Source of the DNA: Equivita sp045641605 | GTDB lineage: Bacteria > Actinomycetota > Coriobacteriia > Coriobacteriales > Eggerthellaceae | Length of the DNA stretch: 17,292 nucleotides | Assembly: GCA_045641605.1 (NCBI GenBank) | Contig: JAZUHG010000031.1 | Span: forward strand, 1-17,292 | Direction: 5' to 3' | In this document: in pieces, positions 1 through 9,701 of the stretch | How positions within the stretch are numbered: position 1 is the stretch's first letter | Layout: every line of letters starts with the position of its first letter | Program-made: the position numbers and the translations under genes | Notes under the pieces: generated by a model | The model's database searches: none | What the model saw: the letters and a program-made list of their open reading frames with translations, nothing else | What the model was told of the DNA's origin: nothing

Positions 1-1440
1 CTGCCCCAGCGCCTCGTAAACTTTTTGGCTGCTGACCGGCATAAATGGCTCCATGAAAAGCGAAGTAATACGGATGGATTCCAGCATGTTATAGATTACC
101 GCGCCAAGTTCGGTTTTGTCTTCGTTTTTGGCGAGGTTCCAAGGTTCGGTTTCCTCAACGTAGAGGTTTACGCGTTGCGCCAGCTCAAGAGCTGCTTGTG
201 TAGCGCCCGTGAAGTCGACGCGCTCCATCGCTTCGTCGTATTTCGCGTAAAGCCCATCGGCGATCTCGCGCATAGGGTTGTCCACGTCTTCGGAGCCTTG
301 CGGGACCACACCGTCGAAATATTTATTGGTCATGTTGAGCACGCGCGAGCAAAGGTTGCCCCAGGTGTTCGCGAGGTCGGCGTTATAGACCTGGACCATG
401 CGCTCCATACTAATGCTTCCGTCGGCGCCAAACTGCACGTCACTCATGAAAAAGTAGCGGTACGCATCCAGGCCGAAAACCTTAATCATATCCTCCGGCA
501 TAACCGCGTTGCCCTTTGACTTGCTCATCTTCTCGCCCTTAGTGAGCAAAAAGCCGTGGCCGAAAATACACTTCGGCTGCGGAAGCCCAGCAGCCATAAG
601 CATCGCAGGCCAAATAACACAATGGAAGCGAATAATGTCCTTACCAACGAAGTGGTACTGCATCGGCCAAAACTTTTTGAAGTCTTCCTCGCGCTCCGGA
701 TCAGCATAACCAATTCCAGTTAAATACGAAAGCAAGGCGTCCGCTCAAACGTAAGCGACATGCCCATCGTCAAATGGCAACGGAACACCCCAATCAAAAG
801 TGCTTCGCGAAATGGACAAATCCTTCAGCCCGCCTTTAACGAAGCTAACTACCTCGTTGTAACGGATTTCCGGACGGATGAAATCCGGATGCTTTTCATA
901 ATAATCAAGCAGCTTGTCCTGGAACTCGCTTAGCTTAAAAAACCAGTTTTCCTCGCCAGTGCTCTCTTGCACAGGACGCCCGCATTCAGGACAAACATAG
1001 ACCCCGTCTTCGTTTTTCTCCAAATCGCTTTCGGCATAGTAAGTCTCCTCATGGACACAATACCAGCCCTCATATGCGCCTTTGTAGAGATAACCCTTAT
1101 CGTAGAGGTCCTGCCAGAACTTCTGAACGCTGCGCTCTTGGCGAGGCTCAGTCGTGCGAACGAAGTCAGTGTACGTGATTTTGAGGCGATCCCACTCATC
1201 GCGAAACGCCGGCTCCATGCTGTCGCACCACTCTTGCGGAGACATGCCATGCTCGGCCGCAGTGTCCGCAACCTTTTGACCATGCTCGTCCATGCCCGTA
1301 ACAAACGCAACTTCCTTGCCGTTCATTCGCTGGTATCGCGCAACACAATCCGAAGCGATTGTCGTATACGCCGTCCCCAAATGCGGCTTCGCGTTTACAT
1401 AATAAATTGGCGTGGTAAATGCATATGTTTCTTTAGCCAT
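1..1440 (-). CDS. metG: Methionyl-tRNA synthetase, 3' end outside the window
   Basis: Class I aminoacyl-tRNA synthetase that charges tRNA-Met in the cytoplasm. The first 480 codons are present and the C-terminal end runs off the left edge. The HIGH-type motif is HLGT at residues 20-23. A cysteine knuckle (WYCVHEE ... VCPECG) follows, and KMSKS sits at 304-308 followed by KGNAV. The codon at 747-745 is TGA, in YV-W-ADALLSYL, where MetRS enzymes have a conserved Trp; beyond it the frame continues through KMSKS and the anticodon-binding domain, so the gene is intact only with TGA = Trp. The other ten Trp codons I counted are TGG. The start is placed at 1440 (MAKETYAF) because AGGAGG at 1450-1445 lies 4 nt upstream; the ATG at 1443 would leave only 1 nt. 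It is preceded by an extended -10 promoter and a 600-bp gene-free region. Function is certain. Confidence 0.97.
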
Positions 1441-1444
1441 CATG

Positions 1445-1450
1445 CCTCCT
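1445..1450 (-). promoter_or_regulatory. Ribosome binding site of metG
   Basis: A perfect AGGAGG lies just upstream of two consecutive ATG codons (1443 and 1440). The spacing favours the second ATG as the start. Confidence 0.75.
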
Positions 1451-1464
1451 TCATGCAAGCCCGT

Positions 1465-1473
1465 ATTCTATCA
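1465..1473 (-). promoter_or_regulatory. Probable extended -10 promoter of metG
   Basis: The minus strand reads TGA-TAGAAT, an extended -10 (TGn followed by a near-consensus hexamer). It would start transcription near 1458, about 18 nt before the metG start. No good -35 is visible, which extended -10 promoters can lack. A promoter is expected here because the upstream gene ends 600 bp away. Confidence 0.5.
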
Positions 1474-1479
1474 CTTTTC

Positions 1480-1540
1480 CCTCCTCCCACACCACCCAAC
1501 CTCCCCACCATCCAAATCCCCCTAACCCCAACCTCCCCAT
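1480..1540 (-). other. G-rich tract upstream of metG promoter (possible G-quadruplex)
   Basis: The minus strand carries several runs of three to five G separated by short T/A-containing spacers, with almost no C; the plus strand is the matching C-rich tract. At least four G-runs of three or more could form a quadruplex, although one loop would be about 11 nt. It lies immediately upstream of the metG -10. The role is inferred only. Confidence 0.4.
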
Positions 1541-1584
1541 TATGCAAAACCTACCAATTCATAACCTCCCCATTATGCAAAACC
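1530..1584. repeat. Two 22-bp direct repeats
   Basis: A 22-bp sequence beginning aacctccccattatg occurs identically at 1530-1551 and 1563-1584, 33 bp apart. A weaker relative (ctcc, two changed bases, then attatgcaaa) is at 17138-17154, inside the inverted-repeat element at the other end of the window. Confidence 0.75.
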
Positions 1585-1647
1585 ACTTTCTCGCAATCCA
1601 ACACCAATGCGGTATTCGATATCTCTAAATGGCGCAAATCGCATTTA

Positions 1648-1800
1648 GTGAGTGAATTTTCAAGAAAACATGCACAAATTTGGCAGAAAATGCCCGATGT
1701 GAGTGAATTTCTGGCAGAAACTAGCTATATATGGCTCAAAAGTGCCTTTGTGAGTGGATTTATCAGCAAAATTCACACACAAACGTTCATTCTAGCCATT
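1648..1800 (+). repeat. Three 51-bp tandem repeats in the rluD-metG gap
   Basis: Units start at 1648, 1699 and 1750, exactly 51 bp apart, each opening with gtgagtgaattt or gtgagtggattt. Units one and two also share a tggcagaaaatgcc-like stretch near their ends. A plus-strand open frame (ATG at 1453, TAA at 1839) runs through them and would encode 17-residue repeats starting VSEF, VSEF and VSGF. It has no visible ribosome site and opposes every gene in the window, so I treat it as a repeat element rather than a gene, at modest certainty. The rest of 1441-2038 shows no gene. Confidence 0.7.
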
Positions 1801-1853
1801 TACAGGTGCTTACGAAATAAAAAATCACTCACGAAGTAAGATTTGAGCCATAT
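1727..1853. repeat. Imperfect inverted repeat (large hairpin) overlapping the 51-bp repeats
   Basis: The junction of repeat units two and three (tatggctcaaa ... gtgagtggattt, 1727-1762) recurs in inverted orientation at 1816-1853, where the minus strand reads tatggctcaaa ... gtgagtgattttt. The 11-bp match tatggctcaaa is exact and the rest is imperfect. A degenerate further unit may continue to about 1890. The arms of about 36 bp enclose a loop of about 53 bp, so a transcript of either strand could fold into a long hairpin. Confidence 0.6.
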
Positions 1854-2038
1854 GTTTGGGAAAAATGCATAAATTTTCTAACAAAACAGATTACTTGAGT
1901 TTTGAACCAGTGAAGTTGGAAAGTTGAATTGGGTTTTGGGCTTGGACGGCTTTCTTCCCTTTGCTACTTTAAAAAATTGCAGGTCTGGTGAGGCTGGGGC
2001 TGTCGGCTGGTAAGCATACAGAAATTAGTAAGTTGGGT

Positions 2039-2980
2039 TTAGTTGGCTGCAAGTTTTGAAAGGGCGTGTTGCAGGTCGGATGGAAGATCGCTGGTGAACT
2101 CCATGTATTCGCCGGTACGAGGATGGTTAAAGCCAATCTTCGCCGAGTGCAGGAACTGGCGGGATAAGCCGAGTTCTTTGCTGGCGTCGAAATCTTTTGG
2201 CGCGCCACCAGTGTAGAGTGGGTCGCCAACAACTGGGTGGCGAATGTATTCCATGTGCGCTCGAATCTGGTGGGTTCGGCCGGTTTTGATAGTGCAGTCC
2301 AGCAGCGTGAAATTGCCGTGCGGCGTCTCGAGACGCTCCCAAACTTCGAAAGTCGTGATGGCGTTTTTGGCCTTGGGGTCGTTGGAGGCAACCATCTTCG
2401 GGCGCTTGTTAAGGGTCCGAAGCAGAGGCACGTCGATCTTGCCATTGTCTTGCTTGACGTGGCCAAACACCAGGGTTTTATATTGCCGAAGCGTGCTGTG
2501 CGCTTTCATGGCGGCACTAAGAGTCATGCCAGCTTGATTAGTTTTTGCGCAAACCATAAGCCCCGAAGTATCGGCATCCAGGCGATGCACAATGCCGAGG
2601 CGACGGTGGTCATCCTGAATGTCGCAAAGGTTCTCCTTGCCACAGTGAGCGACCAGCGCGTTTACCAGCGTGCCGTTATCGTGGCCGTTTGCCGGATGGC
2701 AAACGAGCCCAGGTTGCTTGGAAATAACGAGGATGTCCTCATCTTCGTAGCGAATATCAAGGGGGATGTCCTCGGCTTCGACAGCAAAGCTATTGCTCGC
2801 CTCTTCTCAGGTAACTTCCTCACCTTGATCAAGTTTGTAGTTCTTGGGCTTAGGGGTGCCATTGACTTGCACCTTGCCTTCGTCACAAAATCTTGCAGCC
2901 ACACTACGGGAAGGATAGGCATTTAACATCGCAAGAAATGCGTCAAGGCGCATCCCAGTATTTTCTTCTTTTACAAGCAC
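2039..2980 (-). CDS. rluD: RluA/RluD-family 23S rRNA pseudouridine synthase
   Basis: Isomerises specific uridines of large-subunit rRNA to pseudouridine. An N-terminal S4 RNA-binding domain (about residues 10-60: RLDAFLA, PSRSVAARF, GKVQVNG) is followed by the catalytic domain with the HRLDADTSGLMV signature; the catalytic Asp is residue 135. GRTHQIRAH and a DPLYTGG element follow, as in the family. About 313 residues is normal length. TGA at 2809-2807 (EEVT-W-EEA) must be read as Trp, otherwise the S4 domain is lost and a GTG inside the active-site motif would become the false start. The start is uncertain: GTG at 2980 or ATG at 2953, neither with a clear ribosome site. The frame is open from the stop of the upstream surface gene at 2996. 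The exact target uridine is not assignable. Confidence 0.93.
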
Positions 2981-2995
2981 AATAAACTTGTTGAA

Positions 2996-5900
2996 TTAAG
3001 AAGAAATCTTGGTTGCTCTTCTTAGCGCAAACGCCGAGGCCAAAGCAATAAACGCAAAGCCAATAATAATATACAATCCATTATCTCCAGTTGCTGCTAT
3101 ATAGCTTGTTTCAGGAGAAAGGACCTCAATTTGTGCTTCGCCATCTATTAACTGGCCCTCGCTAAATGTGTAATTGCCATTAGACAAAGCAATTTGATAT
3201 TTAACCGTGTGTATTCCTGGAGCGCATGAACCTCCAGCAATTACACAAGAGTTTACAACATAGTCAACATTTTCTGTTAATACAGCTCCCTCACTTAAGT
3301 TGCTGAATATTATATTTTTGATTTTTGCTGAAAAGTCACCTTCGCTGTAGGTTTTTGGCTCAAACTCTACAAAGTCAATACCAATTTCTCGCTTCGAAAT
3401 TTCTACGGTCGATGTTCCAACTGCCGAAGCGCCGTTTGAACCAAAGGTGTAATTTTTAACATTGCTTGTAAGTTCAACTTGATAGGCTATGTTGCGCGTT
3501 CCAACATTTTCAGTTTCATCAGTAATTCTAGCAACGGGAACTGTGTAATCCGTGTTGCGGACAAGTACTTCCTCCGCCGAAAGACCAGCAAATGTGACAT
3601 TATCAATTTCTACATCAAAGTCATTAAATGCATATTGTCTATTTTCAGCTGTTGCGCTAGCTAGTTGAATGTATTTCTTATTAATTTTTACTGTCGAAGT
3701 AGTATCAACTTCGTCTGTTCCATTGACAAACTCATAATTTGTGTTAAGAAGTTTTACTTTACATGAAATATTATGATCACCAGCATCGCAATTATCATCT
3801 GTAATTTTAGCCTGGTCGGGATGTTCACTTTCGCTATATACATAAATTTTGTAGTCAGTACCGTATGTGAAAGTTTCCGCGTCTGGCAAATTAATAAAGT
3901 TTGCATTTTTTGCGACAACAAAATAATTATCTTTTTCGAAGGCGCGGTTCGTAGCTTTTACAGAGTGTAGACTTATGCCAGCTTTCGTTATTGTGATTGT
4001 TGAAGATCCGGTTGTTTCTTGCGAAGGACTTCCCTCAGTCCCAAAAGACACATTTGTTGCATCATTTAGCTTGATTGTGTATTGGACTTGGTGCTCTCCT
4101 GCACCGCAAGAGCCATCAGAAATTTCACTACTTACAATTTCATAATCATTTTCTGGTAAAGTAATAGGGTCACGTGAAGATATAAATTTAACATCTGTTA
4201 TAGCTGCATTGAGATTGCCAGGTCTATATTCACGATCTGGAATAGTGACGCTATCAATATCGGTATAAAGTTTTGTTATTATATATGTCGCTTTAACAGT
4301 AGCTGTTGATAAATATACAGGGTAATCTAGCGCTTCTCCAGAACGAATCTCCACAACCAAATTTAAGTTTTTAGTTGTTCCATCTTGAACCTTCGGGGTA
4401 TCGAAGTCTACGAGTTCTGGCTTAACAGTAACTTTACCCTCATATGCTGACGGAACTGTAATCTTTATGTCTTTTAAGATTGTTGCATTGCGCAATGTTG
4501 TAGTGCCATCATATTCTTTTGATACAGTCACAGAGCTAGAAGGATCAACCTCAATTGCTATTTGCTTTACAACATAGTATTCCGTAGTTAAAACAACACT
4601 AGAAATGTCATCGGGCTGTGTATAAGAAGCTTTTATTTTTTGGTACTTATCCGCAACTTCGTCTATTACTTCTATTATTATATCTGTTTCAGGTATTGTA
4701 TCTCCTAATACAGTTCCTGTAGGAAAATGGGTTCTGGAAAACTCTGGCTTAAACCAAGGCATATCAGAATTTTCTTGCTCTTCAGGAGCAGTGTAGGTAT
4801 GTAACCCTGTTTCTGGATCGATATAGCCACCAACACAATCGATGGTACATTCATCATTAGGGTAAAATTCTTCTATTTCAGCATTGCGCCCTCAATATCC
4901 GGGTAGGTCTTTAGTTCTACTTTCAAGTACAGACGAAAATACTTTACCTGGATCTCCAGTAAGATTACTTAAGCCACCATTACCACCAGAGCCACCTTTT
5001 GTGTCGTCTCCTTTTTCATGATTGTTCATATCAGTGCCGGCACCACCATTACCAGGAGCGCCTACACTAGAGTTTTCTCCATCTTGGGCTTTTTTTACAT
5101 TATCAGCACATACATAAGGGTTTGCAAGCCCACCAAATCCCATGAGAGGATAATAGCCAAATCCAGCACCGCCGCCACCGCCGTTGCATGCATAAATCTC
5201 TGCATCCATAAAAGCGCCGTCAAAATCAATGCCGCCACTTCCACCTGCGCCGCCACCTGCGCCGCCAGCTCCGCCTGTACCTATTGCGCAACCAAGAAAT
5301 GGAAAGCCACCAGAACCACCGGCTCCGCCGCCTCCAGCACAAGGACGCCATCCAAAACCGTCTCATTCATCATATGCGCCATAAGCGGATGCTTCAATTA
5401 TTGATGATGGCCCAAGTGTACCAGCAATTGCATTAACAAGCATATCTCCCGTTATTCATATATTTCCAGAATTTAAAGACTTAGGCGAATTTGAGCCATC
5501 TGATCCGTTATTTCCGTTTATTTCTGCTGTTTGATCATCGGAATAGATTCCCTCTGTCTGAGGAGCCCCTTGTCCTCCTACCGAACCTTTAGTGCCAATT
5601 GCTGCCGCAATTCCTCCTCCGCCAGAACCGCCAGCACCACCAGTTCCGCTATATAAATCCTTATCTAAGCCTGACGTAATTCTGCCATTTCCACCTACTT
5701 CGCCAGCTCTTGTAACAGCATCATCAACATAATTTCCGCTGGTTGCGTTTAATGTGCCTCTACCTTTTATTGTAAGAGTTGAGCCTTCTTTAACTTCTAT
5801 ACCACACCCCGAAGGAGTTGAGCCAAACCCACTTCCGCCAGTAACTGTCAATACAGGTCAGTGCCCGTCTTCGCATTTTTCGAATATCAAGGTGATGTCC

Positions 5901-6259
5901 GAATCTGAGCCAATAATAAGTGCCGACTCTCCATTCTTTGTAGACGTTACGGTTATATCTTTATTAATAAAGTAAGGTTTGTCTTTTGGATTTATTACCT
6001 CTCCAGGAGTAATGCTTTCAATATAATATGCGCTATGATCGCCATAAATTCCATCTCAATAATCTTTAGTTGCGTAATTAGGATCTGGGTTGCCTTCAAA
6101 ATTTTTCGTTTGAATTACTTGGGCATGCGAACTTTCGTAATCAGCATATGCTCTAGAAGCGCTAATTCCATACCCTATTAAAAATAAGATTACAGAAAAT
6201 AAGCAAATTGAAATTACAATGGGTTTGATTAAAGATTTTTGATGTTTTGCGTGGTACAT
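2996..6259 (-). CDS. Large secreted surface protein: glycine-rich region, YDG-like repeats, sorting signal
   Basis: Predicted 1087-residue wall-associated protein. A signal peptide (hydrophobic 13-32, likely cleaved after SRAYA near 39) leads into a beta-rich segment. A very glycine-rich region (about 137-440, many GGAGG and GGSGG runs) follows. About five YDG/MBG-like beta units of roughly 90 residues then run from 570 to 1040; those after 660 open with patterns such as IPDREY, ATNRAF, AENRQY and EPKTY. It ends with IAATGDN (1054-1060), a hydrophobic helix and a basic tail, typical of sortase substrates. Five in-frame TGA codons (residues 68, 134, 268, 299, 456) must be Trp; two Trp use TGG. 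The start at 6259 has AAAGGA 6 nt upstream; upstream GTG/ATG alternatives fit less well. It sits between lspA and rluD, normally neighbours. Likely an adhesin or wall protein; ligand unknown. Confidence 0.88.
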
Positions 6260-6291
6260 TTTCAATCCTTTCATTAGCACACAACATTTTT

Positions 6292-6300
6292 ATTATACCA
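6292..6300 (-). promoter_or_regulatory. Extended -10 promoter of the surface gene inside the lspA-rluD interval
   Basis: The minus strand reads TGG-TATAAT, a perfect -10 with the TGn extension, in the 53-bp gap after the lspA stop. Transcription would begin near 6285, about 26 nt before the ATG at 6259. No convincing -35 is seen. The surface gene, and perhaps rluD behind it, can therefore be transcribed independently of ileS-lspA. Confidence 0.6.
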
Positions 6301-6312
6301 AAAATTCAACGA

Positions 6313-6849
6313 TTATCTCTTAAATGACATATATAAAAGATTAGTTACGAGGATTAGGATGCCACAGGTGACACCTATATCCGCGATGTTGAAGACCGGG
6401 AAGTCCATGAAGTCAAAGCAGATGAAATCTACCACGTAGCCTGTGATGAAGCGGTCAACCGCATTACCGATTCCCCCAGCAGCCACAATAGCAACAGAGA
6501 GAAGCTGAATAGTGCTAAATTGAAATTTTGGTTTGCTAGTATTTTTGGAACGGGAGTTGTAAAGCTCAAGCAGCAAAGGAAGTGCTAAAAGCGCGAAGGA
6601 AATCACAACAGAAATCACGCCCAAGACGATGGTTCCATTTGCAAACATTCCAAATGCTGCTCCAGTATTATGCACAAGCGTTAAGTGGAAAATCCCAAGG
6701 ATGGAATCACTAATATCTTGCCCCAGACTGAACTGCCCGCTATCAAAATAGATTTTGGTGAGGCGGTCAATCGCGAATCAAATGCAAGTTGCAAGTGTGA
6801 GTATAAGCGCGATTCGGCGAAGCTTTGTCGCGCGAAAATTATTCGTCAT
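6313..6849 (-). CDS. lspA: Lipoprotein signal peptidase (signal peptidase II)
   Basis: Membrane aspartyl protease that removes the signal peptide from diacylglyceryl-modified prolipoproteins. The 178-residue product is of normal length, with four hydrophobic segments. Visible motifs are DRLTK near residue 28, VHNTGAAFG (58-66), GNAVDR with Asp132 and FNIAD with Asp157, the last two forming the catalytic pair. TGA at 6780-6778 encodes residue 24 in the first membrane helix (CI-W-FAID). Under the standard code this terminates the protein and the frame would seem to begin only at the GTG of VHNTG, losing the first helix. The ATG at 6849 overlaps the last 11 bases of ileS in another frame, a tight translational coupling usual for ileS-lspA. 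The stop is TAA. Its presence implies lipoproteins and an ordinary envelope. Confidence 0.96.
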
Positions 6850-9631
6850 ACTTAAAGCCTAGGTCATCGAGCACATGGCCGCAGCGGTCGCAGACGCCGT
6901 GTTCGTTAAGCTCGCGGTAGTTCCAGCAACGAGGGCACTTCTCGCCTTTGGCCGGGGTAATTTCAACCCGAATCTCCTCGCCTTCGAAGTTAATTTCGCT
7001 ATCCGAGCAAACAAAAAGCTCTTCGAAGGTCCGGCTGCCCATCGCTTCAACTAAGCCCTTGTAACTTTCAGGCAAAGTCATCTTGGCACCGGTCTCTTGA
7101 CTCTTTTTGAACTCGCCCGCAACAACTTTTTCCTCGAGCGCGCGAGTGTAGGCGTCGCGAACCACGAGCAACTTGCCATAATCTTCAAGCGCGGATTTCA
7201 TTTGATCCTCACTGACCGAAGGCACAAAATCGTCTAGCTTAGGCCAACCCGCAAGTTGAACGCTTGGAACTTCGTCAGCTTTATAGTACGACCAAACTTC
7301 CTCGCAAGTAAAGCTAAGAATTGGACTTAAAATGCGAACCATAACCTCAAGCACGTTGCAAAGCGCAGTTTGAGCACTTCGGCGTTCGTGCGAAGTTTTA
7401 GCATCCGAGTACAGGCGATCCTTCGCGATGTTCATATAAATCGGCGAAAGCTCATTGTTGATGAAGTTGAAAATTCGCTGACTGATGCTGTGGAAACGGT
7501 AGTTGTTAAAGTCATCAGTGGTGTCGCGCAAAATCTCATAAACGCGAGCGATGATCCAGCGATCCGCCGGGAAGAGATCTTCCCACTTAGTAACAGCATC
7601 TTTATTATCGTCGAAGTCATAAAGGTTGCCTAAAATGTTCTTGAAAGTATTTCGGATGGTGCGGTATGAGTCGGTTACGCGTTTGAGAATCTCGTCGTCA
7701 ATACCAACGTCCTGGCTGTAATCGACACTTGCAACCCAAAGACGAAGCACGTCCGCGCCAAAGTTTTTCATAACATCGGCCGGGTCAATTACGTTGCCCT
7801 TGCTCTTAGACTGCTTCTTGCCTTCGCCGTCCACGATAAATCCGCAATGCATAACTTGCTTATAAGGTGGCACGCCATAAGCGCCAATAGAAGTTAGCAA
7901 CGAAGACTGGAACCAACCTCTGTGCTGGTCAGAACCTTCCAAGTACATCTCCGCTGGGAAGTGAAGGCCATCGGCCTCGCGATGCTTGCAAACACTTGTG
8001 TGCGAAACGCCGCTCTCCCACCAAACATCCAAAATATCTTTTTCCGGCTCCAGATCTGCGCAACCGCAATTCTCACATTTAATACCGTCAGGCAAGTATT
8101 CCTCTGGTTTTTTGGTGAACCAAGCGTCAGCGCCTTCGGTGTTAAAGAGCTCAATAACAGCGTCGAAGGTCTCGGCCGTCGCGACAGTCTCGCCGCACTT
8201 CGCGCACTTAAAAACAGGGATTGGAACACCCCAGGAACGCTGGCGAGAAATACACCAATCAGGCCTCTCCTCCACCATGGATCCGATGCGGTTTTTCGCC
8301 CAATCTGGAATGAATTGGACATCCTCTTTAATGGCCTTACCAGCATCTTTGCGAAGGCCAGTTTTATCCATGCTAACAAACCATTGATCGGTCGCACGGA
8401 AAATTACAGGCTCATGGCATCGCCAACAATGAGGGTAGCTGTGGCTGATGTCTTGTTTAGCAACCAAGACACCTTCGCTCTTCAAATACTCAATAATCTT
8501 AGGGTTGGAATCGTCAACATCCAAGCCCGCGAACTGCCCCGCCTCTTCGGTGAGCACGCCATTATCGTCAACAGGCATCAAGGTTGGAATGCCAAACTGC
8601 TGTCCTACCAAATAATCCTCTTGACCATGACCAGGAGCAGTATGAACAGCACCCGTACCAGAATCAAGCGTTACGTGGTCGCCGTAGATGATTGTGCCTT
8701 TAAGATCCTTGCGAATCGGACAAGTGTATTTATAGCCTTCAAGCTCCTTGCCAAGAACCTTGCCAGGAAGAACTTCGTATTTATCCCAACCAGCCGCCTC
8801 GGCAACATCTTTTACCATATCAAGTGCGAAAAGCATGTTTTTACCATTCGCATTAACAACGCCATATTCGGCTTCCGGAGCTAGCGACACTGCAGTGTTT
8901 GCGGGAAGCGTCCAAGGAGTTGTTGTCCAAATTAAGACATATAGTTCGTCGACATCAAAGGCGTCCGGAACTTTATCCATTAAAAAGTTTACAAATATCG
9001 AAGGCGAGGTCTCATCGCCATATTCAATCTCGGCCTCGGCCAAAGCCGTGTGACAATGCTTACACCAGTGAATTGGTTTACGGCCTCGATAAACCGCGCC
9101 ATCGAGATACATCTTCTTAAAAACCTCAACATTACCAGACTCATAGTTTGGCGTAAAAGTTAGGTATGGATTGTCCCAGTCCGCATTAACACCCAGGCGC
9201 TTAAAGCCCTCGCGTTGAACATCGACGAATTTCTCGGCCCATTCACGACACAAACGACGAAGTGTTGGCGTGTCGATCTTTGCCATTTTCTCGGGGCCCA
9301 GCTTCTCCTCTACCATGTGCTCAATTGGCTGACCATGGCAGTCTCAACCTGGGATATAAGGAGTGTAGAAGCCTTGCTGCGCCTTCGACTTTACAACGAA
9401 GTCTTTCAAAATTTTATTGAAGGCATGACCTAAGTGAATTGGACCATTTGCATAAGGAGGTCCATCGTGCAATACAAAAGGCTCTCCATCCTTATTCTTG
9501 TCCAGAACCTTATGATAGATATCAGTCTTATTCCATGCCTCTAACCTCTTCGGTTCGTTCTCGGGCAAGTTGCCACGCATCGGAAAATCCGTTTGCGGCA
9601 AATTCATTGTTTCTTTAAACGACTGCGACAT
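6839..9631 (-). CDS. ileS: Isoleucyl-tRNA synthetase
   Basis: Class I synthetase that charges tRNA-Ile and edits mischarged valine. The 930 residues match the usual bacterial form. HLGH is at 66-69. The KMSKS loop reads KQSKS (606-610), with Gln in place of the usual Met. A C-terminal zinc-binding element is present (CPRCWNY ... CDRCG). TGA at 9346-9344 is residue 96, within PG-W-DCHG, where Trp is essentially invariant in IleRS. About 22 other Trp codons are TGG. The standard code would split this essential enzyme into a 95-residue N-terminal piece carrying HIGH and an 825-residue remainder. The start is ATG 9631 with AGGAG at 9643-9639, 7 nt away. It is followed directly by overlapping lspA. 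No T-box fits in the 70-bp gap upstream. Confidence 0.98.
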
Positions 9632-9666
9632 ATTTACGCTCCTAAATTACTCAAAAAGTGCATTTT

Positions 9667-9672
9667 AGTATA
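9667..9672 (-). promoter_or_regulatory. Possible -10 element of ileS
   Basis: The minus strand reads TATACT about 36 nt before the ileS start. The best -35 candidate, TTGTCT, is 19 bp upstream, which is a long spacing. An 8-bp inverted repeat (gcgtaaat/atttacgc, 9682-9689 and 9632-9639) brackets this leader. Weak on its own, but a promoter is reasonable between a surface gene and an essential gene. Confidence 0.3.
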
Positions 9673-9701
9673 AAACAATGGGCGTAAATTTAGACAATTA
9701 T

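Noticed and set aside
1530..1800. CRISPR array
   Set aside because: Only two copies of the 22-bp repeat and three diverged 51-bp tandem units exist; there are no uniform spacers and no cas genes.
1969..2038. Rho-independent terminator after rluD
   Set aside because: A T-run follows a GC-rich stretch, but I could not pair a proper stem directly before it.
25..2926. Long plus-strand open frames opposite metG and rluD
   Set aside because: They are antisense shadows of well-supported minus-strand genes with no family resemblance. TGA being a sense codon in the host also inflates antisense frames.
9632..9701. T-box riboswitch upstream of ileS
   Set aside because: The gap is only 70 bp, with no T-box sequence or antiterminator; only a short inverted repeat and a weak -10 are present.
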